Part shown: positions 25,689-34,001 of the stretch, piece after piece
Layout of the letters: each line of letters opens with the position of its first letter
Position numbering within the stretch: the first letter of the stretch is position 1
Made by a program: the position numbers and the translations under genes
Assembly (NCBI RefSeq): GCF_019091455.1
Contig: NZ_JAGXJN010000022.1
Span: 59,241 to 123,240, forward strand
Source of the DNA: Chitinophaga sp. GbtcB8
GTDB lineage: Bacteria; Bacteroidota; Bacteroidia; Chitinophagales; Chitinophagaceae
Reading direction: 5' to 3'
DNA: 64,000 nucleotides
Notes under the pieces: generated by a model
What the model saw: only the letters and a program-made list of their open reading frames with translations
Databases searched by the model: none
Told to the model about the DNA's origin: nothing

Positions 25689-26972
25689 ATGGAAAAAGGC
25701 AAACCGTCATATGAAACGCTGCAGCAAGAGGTGCAGCAATTGCGTGTTGCGTTGGAAGAAGCAAGAGATACAATAGCCGCCATCCGTTCCGGGGAAGTGG
25801 ATGCATTAATAGTAGAGGGAGAACAGGGCAATGAGATGTACACATTAACCAGTACTGATCTTACCTATCGCCGCTTTATAGAGAAAATGGCACAAGGCGC
25901 TGTTACTATCAGCAAAGAGGGTACTATACTTTATAGTAATTCCCGCTTTGCCAATATGATAGATACTCCTCTCTCCGGCGTAATAGGCCTTGCTTTCAGC
26001 CAGTTTGTGAAACCAGACTACCAGGGCCACTTTGAACAGCTGCAGGAAAAAGGATGGATGGAAGATACCATTGGGGAAGTGATGCTGAGGAATGCGCAGG
26101 AAGGTTTAACCGTACAGCTGTCCCTCACCAAGCTGGAACTGGACGGAGGTTTTGCCATCAGTATCATCATCACAGATCTTACCTCAGAAAAAGAAACACA
26201 ACGGCAGTTAAAGCAGCAGAACGATAAGCTGGAACAGATCAATCATGCGCTGGAGCTCAGCAATCATGACCTACAGCAGTTTGCATCCGTAGCCTCGCAC
26301 GACCTGCAGGAGCCGCTGCGTAAGATCCAGATGTTTTCCAGCCTGCTGAAGAAAAAGATCAACGGTCTTTCTGAAGATGCGCATATGTACCTGGGTAAGA
26401 TCATTAGCTCATCAGAAAGAATGAAGCAGCTGATGGATGATATATTGAACTACTCTATGTTATCCTCTAATCAGATCAAATATGAGCATATTGAGCTGCA
26501 GCAGCTGATGAACGATCTGCTGGAAGATTATGAGCTCATCATCCAGGAAAAAGGCGCCAACATTACAATAGAGGATCTGCCTGCCATAGAAGCCAACAGA
26601 GGGCAGATCCGGCAGCTGTTCCAGAACATGATCAGTAATGCCATCAAGTTCTCCCGGCAAAATATATCACCCAGCGTTTTTATCAGCGGCCGCCGCATTC
26701 ACTCCCGCAGCTTTGAAGCGCCGGAACAGCACGATGGGCCTTTTTGCCGCATCTCTATAAAAGATAACGGCATTGGTTTTGATGAGAAATATATGAGTAA
26801 CATCTTTTCGCTCTTTGGCCGTTTAAACCCGCGGGGTATGTATGAAGGTACCGGCATTGGGTTGGCCATCGCAAAAAAGATTGTAGATAAACACGGTGGT
26901 TTAATTACCGCACATAGTATAGAGGGAATAGGTTCAGAATTTATTGTAGTGTTACCACTACAGCAGTTTTAG
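25689..26972 (+). CDS. PAS-domain sensor histidine kinase linked to kaiB
   Basis: This 427-residue protein has no transmembrane segment, so it is a cytosolic sensor kinase. An N-terminal coiled coil contains the AAIRSGEVDALIV motif (about 30-45) common in PAS kinases near KaiB/KaiC genes. A PAS domain covers about 60-165, a second coiled coil about 170-200, and HisKA contains the phospho-acceptor His in ASHDLQEPLRKIQMF (near residue 203). The HATPase domain shows NMISNAIKFSR (N box), DNGIGFDEKY (G1) and GTGIGLAIAKKIVDKHGG (G2). No response regulator is adjacent. Co-transcription with kaiB suggests that KaiB or its partners modulate the kinase, comparable to the KaiB/SasA relationship in cyanobacteria. 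Confidence 0.92.
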   Translation: MEKGKPSYETLQQEVQQLRVALEEARDTIAAIRSGEVDALIVEGEQGNEMYTLTSTDLTYRRFIEKMAQGAVTISKEGTILYSNSRFANMIDTPLSGVIGLAFSQFVKPDYQGHFEQLQEKGWMEDTIGEVMLRNAQEGLTVQLSLTKLELDGGFAISIIITDLTSEKETQRQLKQQNDKLEQINHALELSNHDLQQFASVASHDLQEPLRKIQMFSSLLKKKINGLSEDAHMYLGKIISSSERMKQLMDDILNYSMLSSNQIKYEHIELQQLMNDLLEDYELIIQEKGANITIEDLPAIEANRGQIRQLFQNMISNAIKFSRQNISPSVFISGRRIHSRSFEAPEQHDGPFCRISIKDNGIGFDEKYMSNIFSLFGRLNPRGMYEGTGIGLAIAKKIVDKHGGLITAHSIEGIGSEFIVVLPLQQF

Positions 26973-27065
26973 CGGAAATTTAATGCAAGTCACAGGGAAA
27001 AAAAGCAAATGCAGCACCGTAACGGGCGCTGCATTTCGCTTTTATAAATGTTACTGCGCAAATAC

Positions 27066-27073
27066 TATCTTTG
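27066..27073 (+). promoter_or_regulatory. TAnnTTTG promoter box
   Basis: TATCTTTG ends 16 nt before the ATG of the small membrane protein at 27090. The -33 position has only a TTTA, so the match is partial. Confidence 0.4.
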
Positions 27074-27089
27074 CGGCAATCCTTTACCT

Positions 27090-27479
27090 ATGCAATTTCG
27101 TTTCAGCTGGAAATTTTTTGTGCTCACCGTATTGTTATTTATTACAGAAGTATTGATTGCCGTGTATGTGCATGATAGTTTTATACGTCCTTATTTTGGC
27201 GATTTTTTAGTAGTGATATTGCTGTACTGTTTTGTAAGCACGTTTTTACAGGCGCCGGTGAAACCCTTAGCCATTGGCGTTTTGCTGTTTGCTTATTTAA
27301 TAGAAACGCTGCAGTACTTTAACCTGGTAAAACATTTGGGCCTGCAGCACTCGCGCCTGGCCAATATTGTAATCGGTAACCATTTTGAATGGACGGATAT
27401 ATTGGCCTATACCCTGGGTGTTTTATTCATCCTTTTGCTTGATAAGTTAAGGCCAGCACCGGTTTCGCAGGTACAATAA
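27090..27479 (+). CDS. DUF2809-like integral membrane protein
   Basis: This 129-residue protein is almost entirely hydrophobic, with four predicted transmembrane segments (about 6-27, 32-52, 57-75 and 100-118). The pattern FRFSWKFFVLTVLLFITEVL, YFGDFLVVILLY, AYLIETLQYFNLV and FEWTDILAYTLGV matches the DUF2809 family. Its function is unknown. I chose the ATG at 27090 because the upstream codons overlap the promoter box. It lies 43 bp before the GH43 gene, but an inverted repeat between them suggests a separate promoter. Confidence 0.8.
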   Translation: MQFRFSWKFFVLTVLLFITEVLIAVYVHDSFIRPYFGDFLVVILLYCFVSTFLQAPVKPLAIGVLLFAYLIETLQYFNLVKHLGLQHSRLANIVIGNHFEWTDILAYTLGVLFILLLDKLRPAPVSQVQ

Positions 27480-27488
27480 TTGTTGCCT

Positions 27489-27520
27489 TCCGGTTATTCT
27501 GTACTTTTAAAATAACCGGA
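27489..27520. promoter_or_regulatory. 10-bp inverted repeat at the GH43 start
   Basis: TCCGGTTATT (27489-27498) and AATAACCGGA (27511-27520) form perfect 10-bp arms around a 12-bp centre that contains TACTTTTA. The right arm ends 2 bp before the ATG at 27523. It could be an operator centred on the promoter or a hairpin masking the start codon. Confidence 0.6.
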
Positions 27521-27522
27521 TA

Positions 27523-28431
27523 ATGAACAACAAGCATCAAACGCCTGCCGGCAACCCGGCGATCAGGCATAAGTTCACCGCAGATCCTGCCGCCATTGTT
27601 TTTAATGAAAAGGTATACCTGTATACCGGTCATGATGAAGCGCCGCCCGGCCAGTACAAATATATCATGAATGAGTGGTTGTGTTTTTCTTCAACAGACA
27701 TGGTTAACTGGACAGAACATCCCATTCCCTTAAAAGCCGCAGATTTCAAATGGGTAAAGGGCGGGGCCTGGGCTTCACAGGTCATTGAGCGCCACGGCAA
27801 ATTCTTCTGGTATGTGGCGGTGGAACATAATACCATTCCCGGCCGCGCTATAGGCGTAGCAGTGGCAGACCGCCCGGAAGGGCCGTATAAAGATGCCCGC
27901 GGATCAGCGCTGGTAAGTAATGATATGACCACCTTTATTGATAGTGATAAAGATGATATAGACCCCACTGTGATCATTGATGATGACGGGCAGGCATACC
28001 TGTTCTGGGGCAATGGCATGTGTTATTATGCAAAGCTGAAGGAGAGCATGACGGAGCTGGATGGAGAGATAAAAAAAGTAGACCTGCCTGATTTTTCAGA
28101 AGGCGCCTGGATCCATAAACAAGGCGGCTGGTATTACCTGTTATACGGTTACCAGTTTCCGGAAAAGGTGGCCTATGCCATGAGCCGCAGCATTCATGGC
28201 CCCTGGGAGTTTAAAGGTATTGTAAATGAAATAGCAGGTAACTGCCAGACCAACTCACCGGCCCTGCTGGAATACAAAGGCCTCACTTACTTTATTTATC
28301 ACAATGGCGGTTTGCCGCCGCATGGCGATAGTTACCGCCGCTCCGTATGTATCGATTACCTGTTCTATAATGCAGATGGTACGTTGAAACGGGTGCTGAT
28401 GACCTCAGAGGGTGTAGTGCCGGTAAAGTAA
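27523..28431 (+). CDS. GH43 family glycoside hydrolase, cytoplasmic
   Basis: This 302-residue enzyme has no signal peptide. The five-bladed propeller of GH43 is seen in FTADPAAIVFNEKVYLYTGH (catalytic base Asp), IDPTVIIDDDGQAYLFWGN (pKa-modulating Asp) and FSEGAWIHKQGGWYYLLYG (acid Glu). Members are beta-xylosidases or alpha-arabinofuranosidases, and an intracellular location suggests action on short imported oligosaccharides. No transporter is adjacent. The inverted repeat directly before the start suggests specific regulation. Its stop is 8 bp from the convergent ankyrin gene, with no terminator in between. Confidence 0.9.
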   Translation: MNNKHQTPAGNPAIRHKFTADPAAIVFNEKVYLYTGHDEAPPGQYKYIMNEWLCFSSTDMVNWTEHPIPLKAADFKWVKGGAWASQVIERHGKFFWYVAVEHNTIPGRAIGVAVADRPEGPYKDARGSALVSNDMTTFIDSDKDDIDPTVIIDDDGQAYLFWGNGMCYYAKLKESMTELDGEIKKVDLPDFSEGAWIHKQGGWYYLLYGYQFPEKVAYAMSRSIHGPWEFKGIVNEIAGNCQTNSPALLEYKGLTYFIYHNGGLPPHGDSYRRSVCIDYLFYNADGTLKRVLMTSEGVVPVK

Positions 28432-28439
28432 AAGTTGTA

Positions 28440-29573
28440 TTAATCTTGTAACAGCTCTATGATCTCCGTGCGTTTCATAGCCTCCGCTAATGACAACGCG
28501 GTATGCTCCATAGCCACTGCATGCCGGTTAGCCCTGTTTTCCAGCAACAGCCTTACCATATGCACATGGCCCATTTCGGCCGCACGGTGTAAGGCGGTAA
28601 ATCCGCGTGCATCTGCCGCATTCACATCAGCCCCGGCTAGCACCAGCAAGTTAAAATGCCTGGCAGCATTGGATTGTACGGCATTCATAACAGGCGTAGC
28701 GCCTTCGGCAGATCGTACATTAGGATCAGCCCCCAGCGCCAGCAGCTTTTCCATAGGCTCCGTAGTTTCACAGGCCAGGCTCCAGTGCAGGGGGGCCAAA
28801 CCATCCCTGGCCAGGCTGTTTACAGGAAAACCTTCCAGTACATATTTTTCAATATCCGCCATATTACTCCGGGCCACAGCAATATGTAACAGGGAGTGGG
28901 AGCGTAAAGGTTTGCTTACAACCGGTACAAAATTCTCATTAAAGGTGCCTATCTGAGCCAGCTTACCGTAAATGGAAAAGGCCCATAACGCCGCATCCCG
29001 CGGATAATCTTTTAAAACAGCCGGCAGCGGTGCAGGCACTACTTCGCCAATGGCATAATTCATCAGCAAAAAGCGCACAATGGCCCTGGTAAAAGCAGGA
29101 GCTTCATCTTCCAGGAACTTGCCGGTAATGCTTTTAACAGTTAGCTGGTTGTGCTGCTGTACAGTGGTAGCGGTTACCAGCACCTGCCTTAACCAGCTGC
29201 GTACAAATACCAGCGTGTTATCCATAAAATAAATGGCCCACTTATGCTCCATGGTTTGCGGAATAAATAATACCCCGGGCGCCAGCTTACCATCTGTAGC
29301 TACAGTAATACCGCCTTCAATAGTAGTGGTTTCCGCAGGTGAAATACCGGCAAATGAACTCCCATCTTCCTGGTTATACGAAACCGCATTCATGGCCATT
29401 TGCGGGTCGGAAGAGGTAGCGGTCATACGAAGCGTAACCGCGCGCAGGTCAAGCAGTGGAATGCGCCAGGTATTGTTTGCCGCCGGAATAAGTGGAATGG
29501 TTTGATCCTGAGGATCAGATGCCGCAGGACTGGTTTTTCGGAACAGGTTACTGAGGAACGACATAATGCTCAC
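28440..29573 (-). CDS. Ankyrin-repeat protein with unrecognised N-terminal domain
   Basis: This 377-residue cytosolic protein has two parts. Residues about 25-205 form a domain I do not recognise, with WRIPLLDLRAVTLRMTATSS and KWAIYFMDNTLVFVRSWLRQ. Residues about 225-377 are ankyrin repeats: HSLLHIAVARSNMADIEKYV, GLAPLHWSLACE, GATPVMNAVQSNAARHFNLL, and GFTALHRAAEMGHVHMVRLL. Ankyrin stacks bind other proteins. Neighbours are unrelated, so no partner is suggested. The start MSIMSFLSNLFRKTS could also begin at the fourth codon. Confidence 0.8.
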   Translation of the reverse strand: MSIMSFLSNLFRKTSPAASDPQDQTIPLIPAANNTWRIPLLDLRAVTLRMTATSSDPQMAMNAVSYNQEDGSSFAGISPAETTTIEGGITVATDGKLAPGVLFIPQTMEHKWAIYFMDNTLVFVRSWLRQVLVTATTVQQHNQLTVKSITGKFLEDEAPAFTRAIVRFLLMNYAIGEVVPAPLPAVLKDYPRDAALWAFSIYGKLAQIGTFNENFVPVVSKPLRSHSLLHIAVARSNMADIEKYVLEGFPVNSLARDGLAPLHWSLACETTEPMEKLLALGADPNVRSAEGATPVMNAVQSNAARHFNLLVLAGADVNAADARGFTALHRAAEMGHVHMVRLLLENRANRHAVAMEHTALSLAEAMKRTEIIELLQD

Positions 29574-29712
29574 AATATAATAGATTTTTATAATGAATGT
29601 TATTGCTGCTGCACGCTCATCATACTTAATACTGGCATAACATAAAACGTATTTTCTTTGTTATTTCGTTAATGAATTGAAAATAAACGGGGTTGGCAAT
29701 CATCTAACAGTT

Positions 29713-31554
29713 ATGCCGGAAAAAAAGGGCTTCAAAAAACAGATCATTATATTATGCATGGCGCTGGGCAGCTGCCTGCCGGCGTTGTTCAGCACGGGTT
29801 ATCCCACTCATACCAATATAGGGGTAACACCGGCTGTTGCCTGGTTTAAAGCAGGTGCGCAGGATTTTGCCGCCACCACTGCACAGCTGCAAACCGCCCT
29901 GCAGGCCATAGATGAAAAGCATCCGCAAACCATTTTGCAGGCACGCCAGGCATTAACCCAATGCCGCCTGCAATATAAACGCATAGAGTTTTTTCTGGAA
30001 TACTTTTTCCGCAGCGCTGCTATGATCTATAACGGCCCGCCCAAGTACGAAATAGAAGAGCCCTATATGGAATACATGACGCCTATAGGCTTACAGGTAA
30101 TAGAAAGCCTGCTGTTTGAAAAAGACGCCCCCGCACATCAAAAAGAATTACTACAGCAGGCAGCTGCTATCAATTCCTCCGCACAGGATATGGCTGCTTT
30201 GTTATATGGTTTCACCGCCACTGATAACCAGCTGCTGGAAAGCGTGCGCCTGCAGCTGATCCGCGTGTATACCCTTGGCATTACCGGTTATGATGCACCG
30301 CTGTTAAAAACCGGCATCACGGAATCATATACTGCCATGCAGGGTCTTCAGCATATTCTTACCCCTTTTTTACAAACGCATGCGCCGCATGCAGATAGTG
30401 TTAAATATTATTTGACCGGCTGCCTGCAGCTGTTGCAGGCTAATCAAAACTTTGATACGTTTAACCGTTTGCAGTTCTTAACAGTATATGCCTTACCGTT
30501 ACAGCATAACCTGGGCTTGCTGATCAAAGAGCTAAACCTGCAGCAGAACACTACAGGTGGAGTGCTTAATTATGACGCCGCACATTTGTTCAGTAAAGAT
30601 GCCATCAATAGAAATGCATTTCCTGCAGACAGCAGCACACTAAATACCAGCTTAATTACCCTGGGCAAAACACTGTTCACAGAAAGGGCGCTTTCCGGCA
30701 ACAACAAAATAAGCTGCGCTACCTGTCACCGCCCGGGGCTGCATTTTACAGATGCATTGCCCGCCAGCGTGGCATTTGACGGCCATTCACATATAAGCAG
30801 GAACGCCCCCTCTTTATTATACGCAGCTTACCAGTACGCGCAGTTCTGGGACGGGCGGGCTAAAAGCTTGGAGGAGCAGGTAAGCGCAGTAGTAGCTAAT
30901 CCGCAGGAAATGAATGGCAATGCAGTTAATACCCTGCAGCAGCTGCAAACAAGCAAAATATACCGGCAGCTCTTTAAGCAGGCATTCAATGACAGTGTTA
31001 TCACTACACCTGGAATAGCCACCGCCATAGCGGCTTACGTGCGCACCCTAAGCCCGTTTAACGCGCCTTTTGACCAATACATGGCTGGTGATACCGCTGC
31101 CATGAACAGCGCGCAGCAACGCGGGTTCAACTTATTTATGGGCAAAGGCCAATGCGGCAGCTGCCACTTTGCACCCCTGTTTAACGGGCTGGTGCCACCG
31201 CTGTACAACTTTACAGAGCTGGAAGTATTAGGCACTACCCGCACAGATGATCTTAACAAACCGGAAGCAGATACTGACCAGGGGCGCTTTAATATTTTTC
31301 CCATTGAATATTACCAGCAGGCATTTAAAACGCCTACTGTGCGCAATGTATCGGCCACCGGGCCATACATGCACAACGGCGCTTTCAGCACCCTGCAAGG
31401 CGTAGTGGAGTTTTACAACAAAGGCGGCGGCCGGGGATTAGGCTTACAGGTGCCGCAGCAAACACTGGCTGCCGCACCTTTACAGTTAAGCGGCACAGAG
31501 GTGAATGATATTGTGAGCTTCCTGCATGCGCTGGAAGATCCCATAACCAATTAA
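29713..31554 (+). CDS. Di-haem cytochrome c peroxidase with helical N-terminal domain
   Basis: About 613 residues from the ATG at 29713, with a signal peptide (IIILCMALGSCLPALF). Residues about 45-300 are a helical domain resembling imelysin-like regions fused to such peroxidases in Bacteroidota. The C-terminal half is a MauG/CcpA-type peroxidase with two haem motifs, CATCH (near 335) and CGSCH (near 480). Further conserved blocks are FWDGRAKSLEEQ and FKTPTVRNVSATGPYMHNGA. It reduces peroxide or oxidises a partner protein in the periplasm. The metallophosphoesterase gene begins 24 bp downstream on the same strand, so the two may be co-transcribed. Confidence 0.9.
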   Translation: MPEKKGFKKQIIILCMALGSCLPALFSTGYPTHTNIGVTPAVAWFKAGAQDFAATTAQLQTALQAIDEKHPQTILQARQALTQCRLQYKRIEFFLEYFFRSAAMIYNGPPKYEIEEPYMEYMTPIGLQVIESLLFEKDAPAHQKELLQQAAAINSSAQDMAALLYGFTATDNQLLESVRLQLIRVYTLGITGYDAPLLKTGITESYTAMQGLQHILTPFLQTHAPHADSVKYYLTGCLQLLQANQNFDTFNRLQFLTVYALPLQHNLGLLIKELNLQQNTTGGVLNYDAAHLFSKDAINRNAFPADSSTLNTSLITLGKTLFTERALSGNNKISCATCHRPGLHFTDALPASVAFDGHSHISRNAPSLLYAAYQYAQFWDGRAKSLEEQVSAVVANPQEMNGNAVNTLQQLQTSKIYRQLFKQAFNDSVITTPGIATAIAAYVRTLSPFNAPFDQYMAGDTAAMNSAQQRGFNLFMGKGQCGSCHFAPLFNGLVPPLYNFTELEVLGTTRTDDLNKPEADTDQGRFNIFPIEYYQQAFKTPTVRNVSATGPYMHNGAFSTLQGVVEFYNKGGGRGLGLQVPQQTLAAAPLQLSGTEVNDIVSFLHALEDPITN

Positions 31555-31578
31555 ACCATCAACATTAGCATATAACCA

Positions 31579-33156
31579 ATGAAGCAAACACTTTTTTTAC
31601 TCGCCTGCATGTGTATTATTATGGCAGGTTCTGCACCCGCAAATGCACAAGAGCAGCGCAACCCAACCGTAGTGCCGGTATTATTAAGAGGCCCTTATTT
31701 ACAGGTAGCTACCAGCAACAGTATTATTATACGCTGGCGCACTACCACCATGACACGCAGCGTGGTAAATTACGGTACAGCCGCCAATCAGCTGGAAAGT
31801 ACAGCGCAGGAACCTGCGCTTACCTTTGAGCACCAGGTGAAATTAACAGGGCTTACTCCCCGCACCAGGTATTATTATGCCATTGGCGGCGGCCATGGCG
31901 CAATGATACAGGGTGATAGCAATAATCATTTTGTAACCCTGCCCGTACCCGGCACAGAAGGTGCTTACCGTATAGGCGTGTTTGGCGATTGCGGCAACAA
32001 CTCCACCCGCCAGCGCGATGTACGCGACCAGGTAGAAAAATACATAGCCAATAAACCCATGGATGCCTGGATACTGCTGGGCGATAATGCCTACACTTAC
32101 GGCCAGGACCCGGAGTTCCAGGAAAAATTCTTTAACATTTATAAAGATGACCTGCTGAAGAAATATGCCGTGTTCCCCTCACCGGGCAACCATGATTACA
32201 ACGATCTGTACCAGTTTAAAGCCACCGCGCAAACCACGCACGATATTGCGTATTACCACAACTTTTCCATGCCCACAGAAGGCGAAGCAGGCGGCGTACC
32301 TTCCCACACCCAGGCATTCTATTCATTTGATATTGGCAACATCCATTTCCTGTCACTGGACTCTTATGGCAAAGAAGATAACGCCACCCGCCTGTACGAT
32401 ACTACCGGCGCACAGGTACAGTGGATCAAGAAAGACCTGGAAGCATTTAAGAACACCAAACGCGGTTGGGTAATTGCTTACTGGCACCACCCGCCCTACA
32501 CCATGGGATCCCACAACTCAGACCGGGAAGGGGAGCTGGTGCAGATCCGCCAGAACTTCATCCGCATACTGGAACGTTATGGGGTAGACCTGATCCTTTG
32601 CGGGCATAGCCATTTGTATGAGCGCTCCCGCTTAATGAAAGGCCACTATGGTATGGAAGCTACCTTTGATTCCAGCAAGCATGTGCTGGACCATTCCACC
32701 GCTTTATACGATGGTTCTGAAGATGCCTGTCCTTACATTAAAGATGGCAACAATACCGGCACCGTGTACGTGGTAACAGGTTCCGCAGGCGCCTCCGGCA
32801 ATAAGCAAATGACCTACCCGCATAATGCCATGTATTATTCCAACTATGAAATAGGCGGCGCCTCTATGTTAGAGGTAGACAGTAACCGTTTGGAATTAAA
32901 ATGGATCTGTGCCGATGGGCAGATCAGGGATCATTTTGTGATGATGAAAGATGTAAACAAGCACCAGGTTATTCATGCAAAAAAAGGAGAGAAGCTAACG
33001 CTCACTGCTTCCTTTATAGGCGAGTATAAATGGAAAGGGCAGAAAAAAGCTACCAGCCGCAGCTTACAGGTAACGCCCAAAGCCGGTAAAACGGTGTATG
33101 AGGTAGAGGATGTTTATAATTGCGTGAAAGATGTATTTGAGGTAAATGTAAAGTAA
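31579..33156 (+). CDS. Purple-acid-phosphatase-like secreted metallophosphoesterase
   Basis: This 525-residue protein has a signal peptide (MKQTLFLLACMCIIMAGSAP then ANAQ). An N-terminal fibronectin-III-like domain (about 35-120, LRGPYLQVATSNSIIIRWRT) precedes the calcineurin-type phosphoesterase. Metal ligands are visible in FGDCGNN (about 136), LLGDNAYTYG (about 171), SPGNHDYND (about 200), AYWHHPPYT (about 302) and CGHSHLYERS (about 340). Such enzymes hydrolyse phosphomonoesters or diesters outside the cytoplasm for phosphate capture. The C-terminal 70 residues form an extra beta domain. A hairpin follows the stop. Confidence 0.9.
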   Translation: MKQTLFLLACMCIIMAGSAPANAQEQRNPTVVPVLLRGPYLQVATSNSIIIRWRTTTMTRSVVNYGTAANQLESTAQEPALTFEHQVKLTGLTPRTRYYYAIGGGHGAMIQGDSNNHFVTLPVPGTEGAYRIGVFGDCGNNSTRQRDVRDQVEKYIANKPMDAWILLGDNAYTYGQDPEFQEKFFNIYKDDLLKKYAVFPSPGNHDYNDLYQFKATAQTTHDIAYYHNFSMPTEGEAGGVPSHTQAFYSFDIGNIHFLSLDSYGKEDNATRLYDTTGAQVQWIKKDLEAFKNTKRGWVIAYWHHPPYTMGSHNSDREGELVQIRQNFIRILERYGVDLILCGHSHLYERSRLMKGHYGMEATFDSSKHVLDHSTALYDGSEDACPYIKDGNNTGTVYVVTGSAGASGNKQMTYPHNAMYYSNYEIGGASMLEVDSNRLELKWICADGQIRDHFVMMKDVNKHQVIHAKKGEKLTLTASFIGEYKWKGQKKATSRSLQVTPKAGKTVYEVEDVYNCVKDVFEVNVK

Positions 33157-33161
33157 AATAC

Positions 33162-33190
33162 GTGAGCCACATCTCCAAGGTGTGGCTCAC
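33162..33190. terminator. Hairpin between the phosphoesterase and the esterase pseudogene
   Basis: GTGAGCCACA and TGTGGCTCAC pair perfectly around a 9-base loop, 5 bp after the phosphoesterase stop codon. No clear T-run follows on the plus strand (ATATTATAA), so its strength is uncertain. It may serve both convergent genes. Confidence 0.6.
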
Positions 33191-33193
33191 ATA

Positions 33194-33769
33194 TTATAAC
33201 GTATACCGCCGAAAGAAATCCCAGATCACATCATTTGCATTGATCACCGTAGAAGGCGTATCTGCTTTAGCCCTTACCTTTTGTGAGCCTGGCCAGGCAT
33301 GGCCGCCGTCTTTTGTAAGGTACAGCTGCATCATTATGTTATTGGTGCAGGAGGTCCATTAATCGATCAGCTCACGGATGAATTTTACATCATCCACATT
33401 TTGCTCCATGGCTGCATCGCAGCAGGTACCTGCATTCCAGGTGCGCAGGCCCAGGGGGCCGTTACTTTGTATGCCATTCGGGTACAGGGCAATAAAACCC
33501 GCCGCATTAGCTTTATCAGTAAAATGGTAATCCTTTTCAAACTGCGCAGCGCTGCCGCCGCCACCGTGCAGGCCCAGTACCAGCGCAAAGGAGGCGCTGT
33601 CGTTATCGTAATAATGGGGCGGCAGGTTTAGCAAATAGGTACGGGTACGTTCATCCACATTCATACTGCCATTAAACCGGTACTGTTGCCCGTTGCTGCC
33701 GTTCTTCTGGCAATAGCTGAAGGTAACCAGTAACAGCAGCACTGAAAGATTTGTCAGAAAACGTTTCAT
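33194..33769 (-). pseudogene. PHB-depolymerase-like esterase lacking its catalytic core
   Basis: The 136-codon N-terminal part starts with a lipoprotein signal (LLLLVTFSYC) and continues into the esterase fold: LPPHYYDNDSASFALVLGLH, GGGGSAAQFEKDYHFTDKAN, NAGTCCDAAMEQNVDDVKFI. It stops at TAA (33359). The same frame then continues as WTSCTNNIMMQLYLTKDGGH, AWPGSQKV and finally VIWDFFRRYTL to a stop at 33194. This is the C-terminal block of PHB depolymerase/feruloyl-esterase-type enzymes with the catalytic His in GGHAWPGS. The middle, which should carry the GxSxG nucleophile, is missing. An internal deletion that left a stop at the join explains both parts. Confidence 0.85.
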
Positions 33770-34001
33770 GGTTCATTGATTATTGAGCACAAAGAAAGTT
33801 ATTCCATCAAAAAACTGCCAGAGCAAAAGGGGGGAAGCTGTAATTTTCCGGGGCCAATTGTTCGACAGCGCACACGCTTGTATCAAAACCGGACATTTTG
33901 CTACACATTTTGCTATCTAACACATTGAATCTGAAATACCTGAAAAGGCGGCACCCCTCTTGGGGCAGTAAGCAGTTATCCATCCCCTTATAATACCGTT
34001 T

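Noticed and set aside
33162..33631. Plus-strand frames downstream of the phosphoesterase
   Set aside because: They lie antisense to the esterase pseudogene, whose conserved motifs settle the coding strand.
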